A stretch of 21,396 bases of DNA, taken from the NCBI RefSeq assembly GCF_000003815.2, contig NW_023365876.1, positions 1 through 21,396 of the forward strand, in the 5' to 3' direction. Within the stretch, counting starts at the first letter, position 1; each line of letters starts with the position of its first letter. This document shows, piece by piece, positions 10,443 to 20,100 of the stretch. The translations under genes were made by a program, and so were the position numbers. Source of the DNA: Branchiostoma floridae (Eukaryota; Chordata; Leptocardii; Amphioxiformes; Branchiostomatidae). The notes below the pieces were generated by a model that did no database searches, was not told where the DNA came from, and was given only the letters and a program-made list of their open reading frames with translations.

Positions 10443-11102
10443 TACTAAACTCAGCACAAAAAGTTTGGAATATCAAATTTGGCTGATCATATTTCCGTTG
10501 TTTCTGCCTCAATTTCATCGTGTTATATGTTGATAGAAAGCTGTGTGATTTCCTTTTATATGGTGTCAAACTTATTTATGATTATAAATTCGTGGAACTC
10601 GCACCAGGGCTGCTTTAAGTCAGTGGGTCACCAAAAAAGTGCGCAAATTTGGCGCTGTTACGCTCTATCCGTGCGACAGTCAGTGTGACATTCTCCTTGC
10701 CGCCTCCGCATTTTGATTCGGTCATCCAACTGCCGAAAGGGCACATATACTCTACTCAAATGTTAAAGATAAACTTGGATGTTCTGTATACCAAAAAATA
10801 TGTGAAAAATGATAGATTGAATCATTGACACCCGCACCCATACCAGCAGGATGATACAGTGTTTTTTTTAACCTCCTTGGTTGAACACAAGAAGGGAAAT
10901 TTGGGCACTTTTTTTGATGACCCACTGACGTAAGCAGCCCTGGTGCGACTTCCACGAATTTATAGTCATGAGGCATTTGATACCATATGAAAGGAAACCA
11001 CACGCTTTCTTTTGATATATAACAAGATGAAATTGATGCAGAAACAACGGAAATATGATCAGCCCAAGTTGATATTCCAAACCTTTTGTGCCGAGTTTAG
11101 TA
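10443..11102. mobile_element. 660-bp element with inverted arms of about 207 bp
   Basis: The left arm 10443-10650, starting TACTAAACTC, is matched by the reverse complement of 10897-11102, including the shared stretches GGAATATCAA, GGCTGATCATATTTCCG, TTCGTGGAA/TTCGTGGAAGTCGCACCAGGGCTGC and AAAAAGTGC. The centre (10651-10896) is unique. There is no transposase. This is a long-TIR or fold-back type non-autonomous element. Arms differ by scattered substitutions, so it is not recent. Flanking TA may be a target duplication, but this is not decisive. Confidence 0.82.
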
Positions 11103-11181
11103 CGTACAGTACGTTGTCGTTGGGTAAGCAGGCTTGCATGCAAAATAGGTCAAATCAGGTCATTGCACTTTCACTTATCAG

Positions 11182-11287
11182 GTTTTGCTTCCCACGCTGA
11201 CAGCAGTGAGTAGTGTGATCATAGCCACGTCAGATAACTCCACGCCGAGTTCTTCATCATACAAAGTTACGATCTGGGCCTGCCAGG
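11182..11287 (+). other. Possible 5' untranslated or unrecognised exon upstream of APRT
   Basis: A pyrimidine-rich tract ending TTATCAG precedes 11182, and a good donor (CCAG^GTGAGC) follows 11287. The stretch is richer in CpG than its surroundings and open in one frame. Splicing it to the acceptor at 11939 would place it before the APRT start codon, but its open frame would not read into APRT, so a 5' UTR role is the simplest reading. It could equally be promoter sequence. I do not recognise its translation. Confidence 0.3.
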
Positions 11288-11598
11288 TGAGCACTTCAAT
11301 CGACATAGATCCAGGTAAATTTCTTACGCTATTAAACCGCCCAGGTAGGTTACAAGTTTTGTATTAAATTGCACCTTGCCCCCCTCCCCTGTGCATAGTT
11401 CAAAGTTTAAAATCATAAATATATGGGCATGCAACAAACAGCCAGACATATCGGTAGTTGTTGAAAAAGTTGTTACGGTAGCGTAAAGAGAAAGAGAAAG
11501 CGTGTCCCATATATGTGTAAAGAAAATCTAGAGTAGGGAAGAGCTCTAATGTTATAACGTTATATTATATTATATCTATATAGTTGGTAACGGTTAAC

Positions 11599-11650
11599 TG
11601 CATTCATCTGATTAATTAACTAATATTAGTTACTTTATCAGATGAATGCA
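11599..11650. repeat. Compound hairpin: 14-bp inverted repeat enclosing a 16-bp palindrome
   Basis: TGCATTCATCTGAT at 11599-11612 pairs exactly with ATCAGATGAATGCA at 11637-11650. Inside, TAACTAATATTAGTTA at 11617-11632 is a perfect palindrome. It lies about 300 bases upstream of the APRT start codon. Function unknown. Confidence 0.85.
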
Positions 11651-11946
11651 AATAGTACTCAAGTTGGGTGATTTTTACGTCAACGTTTCATTTAAGTCAT
11701 TAAACCACAAACAGAATTACAGAGATTCAGTGAGATTCAATGCTGAAAATGTTGGGATATTCAGCAGCAATTTAATACAGAATGGCGTATAGTGTACCTT
11801 TTGTCCCTCATCCCCTCTCCCTTTCAGACATTTTTGTTAAATTGTTAAATGTGTTTAACAGTTGGGTTCATATGACTGCTTCTTCTCGCATCCTGTAGTT
11901 TTCAAATATATGCTGATTTTAATTTTCAGACTCTGACAACAGCAAC

Positions 11947-13191
11947 ATGGCTGAAAATGTCGAATCCAAACAGGCCAGGATCGACAGACTGAAGGCCAAT
12001 ATACCCACCGTCCCAGACTTCCCCAAGCCAGGGATCCTTTTCTGGTAAGCTGGATGGAAATTTTATCCCATCAATCTTATCTGACGACAAAATATATGAA
12101 GACTACAACCAGAAGTACTGCATTTAGTAATTTTTCCACTTGTATAAGTCCTGGAGACTCTGTATTGATGGAAGTCAACCTCCTTGATGCCACCATCACC
12201 AAAATACAGTTTTTCTATCAATCTCAATGATTGAAAGCCTGCAGCATTCAGCCAGTTGCCAAATCCTGAAAACTTTTACGCAGCATAGAATGGAAACTCT
12301 GTATGGGTGGACGTTTCTGCTTCTACAAAATGTATCTTTTACATGTAAGTTGCATCCGTAGGTAGACATGTAAAAGATAGAAGCAGAAACGTCCACAAAT
12401 ACACATGATACAGAGTTTCCATTCTATACTGTGTAAGATTTTTCAGGATTTGGCAACTGGCTGAATGCTGCAGGCTTTCAATCATTGAAATTGATAGAAA
12501 AACTGTATTTTGGGGATGATTCAATTTTATGTTTTCATTTAACATTTTCATCTTTGGAAGCAAAGCACTACCAAGAAACACACATTTGTAAAAAAAAAAA
12601 TCATTTCTGCTTGGTGAATCAATACTGTCCATACGATCACACAGAGGGATTTACTGTTACAATGTATTCTGGCTTTCACAGGGATATCATGCCAATCATG
12701 CAGAACCCTGAAGTGTTCTCAGACTCTGTAGCCCTGCTGGAAGAGCATGTCAAAGAATCAGGAATCAAAGTGGATGTAGTTGTAGGTAAGGCGAGTTTAC
12801 AATTATGCCCGCTGAGTTATCGTTTGCCTAGAGTTTTTGGCTTTCCTGTTCTTCAGTGTTTTTCAGTAAATCTAACATTGCAGTGGTTCCACAATACTTT
12901 ACATACATTATAAAGGTTCATGCCTTTTAGTACTACTATGTCCCTCACTTCCTTGACTGCGGGGAAAGAGCCATGATGATGGTTTGTTTTAGAAATGTAC
13001 CTCGTGACCCATTGTATTCACTGAGATATTGTCATATCATGTATTTTTTCTTTCATTTTCTTTCTTAATTTGAGTCCAACAGTGTACATTTTGAGTCCAA
13101 CAGTGTACATGTGTAATAGAGAGAAACAAATTGATCTTCCTTTCAGGTCTGGAGGCCAGGGGATTTCTTTTCGGTCCACTGTTGGCTCTTC
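11947..13191 (+). CDS. APRT: Adenine phosphoribosyltransferase, N-terminal exons (interrupted by assembly gap)
   Basis: APRT converts adenine and PRPP to AMP plus pyrophosphate in cytosolic purine salvage. Exon 1 coding 11947-12044 encodes MAENVESKQARIDRLKAN then IPTVPDFPKPGILFW. Exon 2 (12682-12785) gives DIMPIMQNPEVFSDSVALL and a stretch ending VDVVVG. Exon 3 starts at 13147 and gives LEARGFLFGPLLAL, the family signature (human GLDSRGFLFGPSLA), before running into N at 13192. Splice phases 2 and 1 close exactly. About 82 residues are visible of an expected 180 or so. The PRPP-binding exon with the VDDLLATGGT-type motif and the C-terminus must lie in the gap, since I see neither at 14161-14868. 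The ATG has strong context (AACATGG). Trp33 stands where vertebrates have Arg in FRDISP. An acceptor at 11939 implies an upstream 5' UTR exon. Confidence 0.92.
12194..12518. repeat. Fold-back element in APRT intron 1
   Basis: The left arm 12194-12346 and right arm 12366-12518 are inverted copies of about 150 bp separated by roughly 19 bases. Shared stretches include AAAATACAGTTTTTCTATCA, CTGCAGCATTCAGCCAGTTG and GTTTCTGCTTCTA. The left arm has about 9 extra bases near 12327-12335. No coding capacity and no clear target duplication. It lies wholly inside the intron 12045-12681, so pre-mRNA could form a long stem. Confidence 0.88.
13070..13110. repeat. 21-bp tandem duplication in APRT intron 2
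   Basis: TTGAGTCCAACAGTGTACAT occurs at 13070-13089 and 13091-13110, separated by one T. It lies within 40 bases of the exon 3 acceptor at 13146. Confidence 0.85.
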
Positions 13192-14160
13192 NNNNNNNNN
13201 NNNNNNNNNNNNNNNNNNNNNNNNNNNNNNNNNNNNNNNNNNNNNNNNNNNNNNNNNNNNNNNNNNNNNNNNNNNNNNNNNNNNNNNNNNNNNNNNNNNN
13301 NNNNNNNNNNNNNNNNNNNNNNNNNNNNNNNNNNNNNNNNNNNNNNNNNNNNNNNNNNNNNNNNNNNNNNNNNNNNNNNNNNNNNNNNNNNNNNNNNNNN
13401 NNNNNNNNNNNNNNNNNNNNNNNNNNNNNNNNNNNNNNNNNNNNNNNNNNNNNNNNNNNNNNNNNNNNNNNNNNNNNNNNNNNNNNNNNNNNNNNNNNNN
13501 NNNNNNNNNNNNNNNNNNNNNNNNNNNNNNNNNNNNNNNNNNNNNNNNNNNNNNNNNNNNNNNNNNNNNNNNNNNNNNNNNNNNNNNNNNNNNNNNNNNN
13601 NNNNNNNNNNNNNNNNNNNNNNNNNNNNNNNNNNNNNNNNNNNNNNNNNNNNNNNNNNNNNNNNNNNNNNNNNNNNNNNNNNNNNNNNNNNNNNNNNNNN
13701 NNNNNNNNNNNNNNNNNNNNNNNNNNNNNNNNNNNNNNNNNNNNNNNNNNNNNNNNNNNNNNNNNNNNNNNNNNNNNNNNNNNNNNNNNNNNNNNNNNNN
13801 NNNNNNNNNNNNNNNNNNNNNNNNNNNNNNNNNNNNNNNNNNNNNNNNNNNNNNNNNNNNNNNNNNNNNNNNNNNNNNNNNNNNNNNNNNNNNNNNNNNN
13901 NNNNNNNNNNNNNNNNNNNNNNNNNNNNNNNNNNNNNNNNNNNNNNNNNNNNNNNNNNNNNNNNNNNNNNNNNNNNNNNNNNNNNNNNNNNNNNNNNNNN
14001 NNNNNNNNNNNNNNNNNNNNNNNNNNNNNNNNNNNNNNNNNNNNNNNNNNNNNNNNNNNNNNNNNNNNNNNNNNNNNNNNNNNNNNNNNNNNNNNNNNNN
14101 NNNNNNNNNNNNNNNNNNNNNNNNNNNNNNNNNNNNNNNNNNNNNNNNNNNNNNNNNNNN
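13192..14160. other. Assembly gap (969 N)
   Basis: A run of N interrupts APRT exon 3. The missing sequence should hold the rest of exon 3 and the downstream APRT exons. Open frames that appear to cross it are artefacts of unread bases. Confidence 0.99.
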
Positions 14161-14582
14161 TCACCTCACTCAATCATATGGACTGCAGCATGGCTACTGA
14201 TTACATCATGGATACAAGGGTACAAATAAGAAATATGACTATTGCACTCTGTACAGATAGATTCGACAAATGATATAGTAGAATTGCAATATTGTACTTC
14301 ACTTACATCCAGCAGCACAGTACACTTGATACATTAAAAAATACCAGGTCACATTGAATCATTCTTAGGTTTGCAGTTATTAAAACATTCTTATACTACC
14401 AAAGCAGTAGTTGTGTACTGTGTCCTGCATTTGCTCAAGTATTGTTTGTGGCAATTGGAAAGTTTGATGGACACTGCACATAATAACACTTTAGCAGTCA
14501 CTAGTAAGGCTGCATTAAAAGAGCTTAAAATATGGCTAAATTAGATTGTGTTAGAAAGGCATGGTACCACTTTGCAATACAG

Positions 14583-14588
14583 TTTAAT
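14583..14588 (-). terminator. ATTAAA candidate polyadenylation signal for PDP1
   Basis: TTTAAT on the plus strand reads ATTAAA on the minus strand, 280 bases beyond the PDP1 stop. I see no canonical minus-strand AATAAA nearer. Confidence 0.35.
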
Positions 14589-14759
14589 CAGTGGACAAAA
14601 GTTTGATTCTCTTGATTGGACTAGTATCATCAGGGCAACTCAGATGTACTAGTACGTTTTTTCCCCACAACAAAAAGTGTGAACCAAATGGCTGGCACCA
14701 TAATGTAGTTGGTCATCTGCAAAAATATTCAATATCCCTAATCAATAAGTAACAACCCA

Positions 14760-14765
14760 AATAAA
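14760..14765 (+). terminator. AATAAA candidate polyadenylation signal for APRT
   Basis: A canonical AATAAA on the plus strand lies between the gap and the PDP1 stop codon, the only such signal there. If used, the APRT 3' end would reach within about 90 bases of the PDP1 coding region. Confidence 0.4.
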
Positions 14766-14868
14766 GGTCAAAAGGGGTACAAGGTAGGCATGCATAGTAG
14801 ACAGAAATGTCCTCCTTCTTTACATGAAAATCTTAAACATCAAAATCACAACAGTTCCTACTGATAGC

Positions 14869-16662
14869 TCATTCCAAGCTTGCAATGTGGTCGGTGTTGA
14901 AGAAGATGACGGTAATGGTAATATCATCACGATATAGACGTACAATCTCCTCAGGTAGTGTAAGCATGGTGGCCAGTTTGCTGTGGTCAATTCCGTCGTC
15001 AGTTCCCCCCAGAGCATGGCGAATCAGATGTGTGGTGACATTCTGGTCCATCACTTCAGCAGAGTGACTAGCTCGTCTCTTCTTCAGAATGTTGCTGATG
15101 TCCCCCAACGTTTTGATGCCGTCATCAAAGTGAAGTCTACCCTTATGGTTTCCCATGAGATGCTCTGCTACAAGCCTGACAGCCGTATGCTTCATCATGG
15201 GTTCCCAGAGACCATCACTGGCCAGGATCAGAAACTTGTCATTGCTAGTTAGCCTATGATGTGTGATCTCTGGCATGGCAGTTAGATATGGGGGAGTATA
15301 GTAGTTCACAGGTATTAGGTTCTTATTGTAAGCAGTGTTGAGCACTTCCTTCTGTAACCTCTTATTCCACTTAAACTTAACATCACCAAATGCCCTTAGA
15401 GGCTGTAGGTACCCCAACAATCGGCCACCTTTGACCACAAATGTTGACTCACTTCTTGGATGCTCTGATCTTATCCTAAGTATTTCTGACGGGTTGAGAG
15501 CATTGTGGTCAGAGGATAGTGGTCTTGGTTCCCAGGTGCCATCCTCATTATGTACCCCTATCACAGCTCCGCTGTCCCCAACATTGGCTATGTACAAGTC
15601 AGCTCCATGTACATAGGCAACCACTGTAGTTGCACCTGCATATGCCGCCTGTAAGGCTTCAAAGTTGACTTGCCCATTTGGCAACTTTGTTTGTGCTTCA
15701 GAAGAAATGTCCTCGTCCAGCCTTTCAAATGCATGTCTTAAACAGTCTGCTGCCTCTGCCTCTTCATCATAGGCTGCCAGGACCTCCCGTGCAAATTTGT
15801 ACAGTGCATCTGTGTAACGCCTGCTCCCTTCCTGTGACGAATAGTCATTGGCGAAGTTAAACCGCCTCACAGCATCTGCTCTCCCTGTTGAAGACTCCAT
15901 GGATGACTTGTAATCACATAGTTGTTTGTAGTCCATGAGGGAGACAGCTATGTAGTCTAGAAGTCTCTCACTCACAGTCTGTGCACAGGCGCTGCCGCCA
16001 TGGCCATCAAACACACCAAAAAGCATGTCCCCAGAGTACAGACACCTGCCGGCTGCACGCCTGTCCTCTATGGGGCTGTTGGAAGCCAGCTGATTGCTAT
16101 AAGAGACAGGGATGTATATTATTCATTTTGTCATACCTCGTACCTTGTACAATTGAAATAATGTAACATGGATAGGAACGTAACACATAATTCTGCAGTG
16201 TTTTTTTAATTTCTTTAATAAAAACGAATCCTCTGTAACAAGGTAACGAATTTACAAATCATAACGTAATCATCTACAACAATGTAATGTCAAGGAAGTA
16301 ATATCGTTGATTACTGAGACTGGCATCAATATGGGCAAGAATGCGAGTTAACGACAGCTATAAAAGGATCACCTGTCAAAGCGATGAACAGGACTGTCGA
16401 AGTCCATGACGAAGGAAGCATCGTTGGCTCTCAGAACATTGGTGGCCTGTTGCGGCGTCAGCTTGGCGAGGCTGCTCCGGTGAACGTGAGTAAAGCCTCC
16501 TGGTTGATGTTGTAGCAGTACTGCCGATGAAAACACTGTACGTGAATGGAGAAGGACCGCTGGTGTACTGCCGCCCCTCCCCCTCATCATCACCTGCCAC
16601 CCGAGCCGCCCCAGTCCGCTCACAACGGCCTTCCGGCGCACGGGTACAGCGAATGCTGACAT
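14869..16662 (-). CDS. PDP1: Pyruvate dehydrogenase [acetyl-transferring] phosphatase catalytic subunit, mitochondrial
   Basis: PDP1 is a PP2C-family Mg2+/Mn2+ phosphatase of the mitochondrial matrix that dephosphorylates and activates the E1 subunit of pyruvate dehydrogenase. Two exons, 16662-16373 and 16096-14869, join in phase 2 (GAC AG^GTGATC ... ATAG^C) to give HRFDSNQLASNSPIEDRR, matching human FDSNQLPANAPIEDRR. The product is 505 residues (human about 537). PP2C motifs: FDGHGG at 126-131 (metal ligands Asp127, Gly128), VGDSG at 269-273, LRAFGDVKFKW at 330-340, ASDGLWE at 389-395, and YRDDITI at 485-491 (metal ligand Asp). The N-terminus is rich in Arg and Val with no acids for about 60 residues, fitting a transit peptide. 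The start ATG (16662-16660) follows an in-frame TAA six codons upstream. Residue 273 is Gly where human PDP1 has Arg (GDSR); PDP1 and PDP2 cannot be separated with certainty in an invertebrate. Confidence 0.95.
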
Positions 16663-17169
16663 TCTCAAGCGACGTTGTTAAATGAAACATTTGGTCACTT
16701 TTCCTGTGAAAACCATCGTAGGATAAGCAGAATACAAGTGAAACACGTCCATAACTTGCACAAACAAAATGGCCCTTTTCACGGTGACCTTTCAGGGTGA
16801 CCTAGTGTCTCATACTGATGTTTTAAGGTCTTAAGTTTCACATTTCCCAGTGTGTACTGTTTAAACCCACCGTGTTCAATAGCTAACCGTGTTGAATCAA
16901 TTTTTTAATGAAAAAATTGCATGTAAACTCAATATCTGGTTGGAATTCTTGGATAGGCGATGTAATACTGTTTGGGTTTTCTATCTACAACCTTGGTGAG
17001 ATACCATCAGAGGAGTTACCAAACAGATAGTGACGTAACAGAAGGTCTGGCCATTTGTGTACCGCAGCACCAGCACATGCCCACAAACACTGGGTTCTGA
17101 ACAATTTTAAACGTATCTGGGAGGTTTCTGGAATTGAACTGTGTATCCTTTCCATTTTGCAGACTAGTC
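16663..17169. promoter_or_regulatory. Divergent intergenic region between PDP1 and NFS1, candidate bidirectional promoter
   Basis: The two start codons point away from each other across 507 bases. It holds a direct repeat of GGTGACCT (16783-16790 and 16796-16803), which contains two TGACCT (AGGTCA) nuclear-receptor half-sites in the same orientation, and TGACGTAA at 17031-17038, an ATF/CREB-type core. A 9-bp inverted repeat CAATTTTTT/AAAAAATTG lies at 16898-16919. Motifs are short and unproven. Confidence 0.45.
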
Positions 17170-20100
17170 ATGTTGTCGAATACGTGCCGGACGTCCGTGC
17201 AGGCGCTGCGGGTGGGAGGGCGGCATGTGTGCAGAGGACTCAAGACAAAAAGTTCGTCTGCTGACGCAGCACAAGCTGCAGCAGGTAGGATTATCGTCGC
17301 ATCAACAGAAAAGTAATACTGTATAATGAAAACCATATTACATTCTCCATACTTTGTATTGCCAATGTGAACCTTGTAAATGTGCTGAGCTAACAATGTA
17401 AATCTGTGTTGAACCAGATACAAACATGCCTTCAAGACTATCAGCGGCTACTAGTATAATTATATACGATGTATATACAAGCATTTAGTAGCATTATGTG
17501 CAACGGTAGAAACGAAAACTTCACTTTTAATTCAATTTTTTCAGCTGTCAAAGGAAAAGACACTGGAGATACAATGCGGCCATTGTACCTGGATGCACAG
17601 GCAACCACTCCGCTGGTGAGTAAGGCTGAAATAGAGGCTGAAACCCAGGTTACATAACCAAGCAACAAGGTTGTTTTTTGATTATTAGTTATTGGAGACA
17701 ATGGTGTCACCTCTCCAAGGATGAACTGAACTGAACTCAGGGTTCTCCCCAGAGAGTGGAATAAGGGAGGCCCTCCACTATACTCTCAGCCAGCTCCACT
17801 ATACTATATAGTATTTTTCAAATTTAGTGTGTTTCTTCCCTATTTTCTTTGTTAGTTTTGCTAAGATTAATGACAATTCACAGATTTTTGTACCAAGTGG
17901 CACCACTTTTCCAGTCAGCATTGTCTGCAAAAACTTGTGAATGAGCAATGATCAAAACAATAGTAGTTTTGCCACTTCACAACAAAGGAATAACAACAGT
18001 ATATTATACTTGTAGTATTTGACACCCTCTGTCATTGCAAAATGAACCCATTTTCATGAAAGTGCAGCGCGTTGGTGCGGGTTATTTTTGCCAGCCCCTC
18101 CACTATACTAAAAAATTCTGGGGAGAACCCTGGAACTGATACTGAACGTGATTCATAAGTTGACACTAATGCTATATGTAAATGTCTGTACACTGTCCAT
18201 GTTGTTTCCAATATAGGTCATAGGCCAGATACAAACAATAAATAGATAACGTTAAATGATTACAAAATGATGACATTTTTTTATAGGACCCCCGAGTGCT
18301 GGATGCAATGATGCCATTCACTGTCGGTTACTATGGCAACCCCCACTCCAGGACACACGCCTATGGCTGGGAGACAGAAAAGGCAGTGGAGGAAGCCAGG
18401 AAGGTTAAAAGAAATCTCCTTTACTTGATTTGCCACCAGTCATAGACACAATATCCAGTGGGTTTTACCAGTATTACATTTTACAATTGTAACGTTATTT
18501 GTGCATGTGATGTTCTGCATGAAGTTTATAGCTCTTGTGGATCTGTAAGTACCACCATCAGCCATGCTTTCTTGAGTTTTTGTGCTTTCAGAAGTGATAT
18601 TATGCCATCATTTTACTTCACAAGTGCTGACTTTCTATCATGTACAGGAGGTTGCAGACATCATCGGTGCAGACCCAAGGGAGATAGTTTTCACTAGTGG
18701 AGCAACAGAGTCCAACAACATCTCTGTTAAGGTGAATACTAAACACCTATTAAACAAACGTTAAGCATGTTTTCATCAAGTTTAAAATACTCTATGAAGG
18801 TGATATTTGTCTTCTGCGTATTATTTGTTATCATCAGTGTTATCCACTTCATGCAGTGATATTGTATGTCTTTCAGGTACTTTTGTAAAGTTTGATGGAT
18901 ATAGTCTTCAAAACAGTTTTTCATGTTAAAATTTATGGAACTGTCAATCTTGTCTTTTTGTTTAGTTTCTAACTTGTTTGTTTTTTGTCATCCAGGGTGT
19001 GGGCAGATTCTACAAGAGTAAGAAGAAACATGTCATCACAACACAGATTGTAAGTACATGTGTACCTTATAAAAGCTTATCTAGTTTCTGCTTCTATTGA
19101 CTAAGTATGTATTAATTCACAGTACAGGGTTTACAGTGATTTTCTTTTTTTCTGTCTGATGCAATATAGGAGCACAAGTGTGTGCTGGACTCCTGCAGGG
19201 CCCTGGAGGGGGAGGGGTTTGATGTGACCTACCTGCCTGTCAAACCCAATGGAATTATTGAACTTGAGGTAAGGACTAGACCTGGATAGATGTAATACCA
19301 GGAATAATAAAAAAAATAGAACAATTTTTTAGATTAAGATTACTAGATTTGCCATTTGTGAAAAAAAATGTATTATTGTAACATGACAAATTTGTGTCTC
19401 TGGATGTACAGAAACTGGAAGCAGCCATCAGACCGGACACATCACTGGTCTCCATCATGACTGTCAATAATGAGATAGGAGTGAGTCAGCCAATCAAGGA
19501 AATAGGTTGGTGTGATACTGTCCTCTATCATGTATGGTTGGCTGTGACTTCTTTTCTGCATATAAATTGCTGTTAATACTAGTACCTTTTATCATGACAG
19601 GTTTACATGACGCTTTATGGTGAAAGCTGTGTACATGGATGTGTCTCTGTTGCAGGTGAACTGTGTCGGTCCAAGAAAGTGTTCTTCCACACTGATGCTG
19701 CCCAGGCCATTGGAAAGATTCCTCTGGATGTGAATGACATGAAGATAGACCTGATGTCCATCAGTGGCCACAAGATATACGGGCCAAAGGGTCAGACAAC
19801 CTTGCTGTTTTGTTATGGAGTAGTGTGAAAGAAAGATGCTACACGTATCATGACTTGGATAATGCTTCCTATGGAGCAGTTAATCTGATATCTGTAGCAA
19901 GTGTAAACATAGATTTGCAAGTAGGGAGAGTTTTTTTCTTAGTTGCAAGTCTTTGAGATTCATTGATATTTCACTGTTATGCGAATGTCTCAAATGTTCA
20001 TACAGGTGTAGGAGCCCTGTACATCAGACGACGACCTCGGGTGAGGATTGAAGCCCTGCAGAGCGGAGGTGGTCAGGAGAGAGGCATGAGGAGTGGCACT

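Larger units (their letters stand above)
14161..14868. other. Convergent 3' region of APRT (plus) and PDP1 (minus)
   Basis: No coding exon is seen on either strand. It probably holds 3' UTR of both genes. An AATAAA on the plus strand and an ATTAAA on the minus strand are listed separately. Confidence 0.5.

Noticed and set aside
10479-11143. Paired open frames with similar proteins on opposite strands
   Set aside because: The similarity comes from the inverted arms of the 660-bp element, not from two genes; they show no known domain.
13037-14273. Three long open frames (376-380 codons) across the N run
   Set aside because: They are open only because N codons cannot be read as stops; the real sequence there is unknown.
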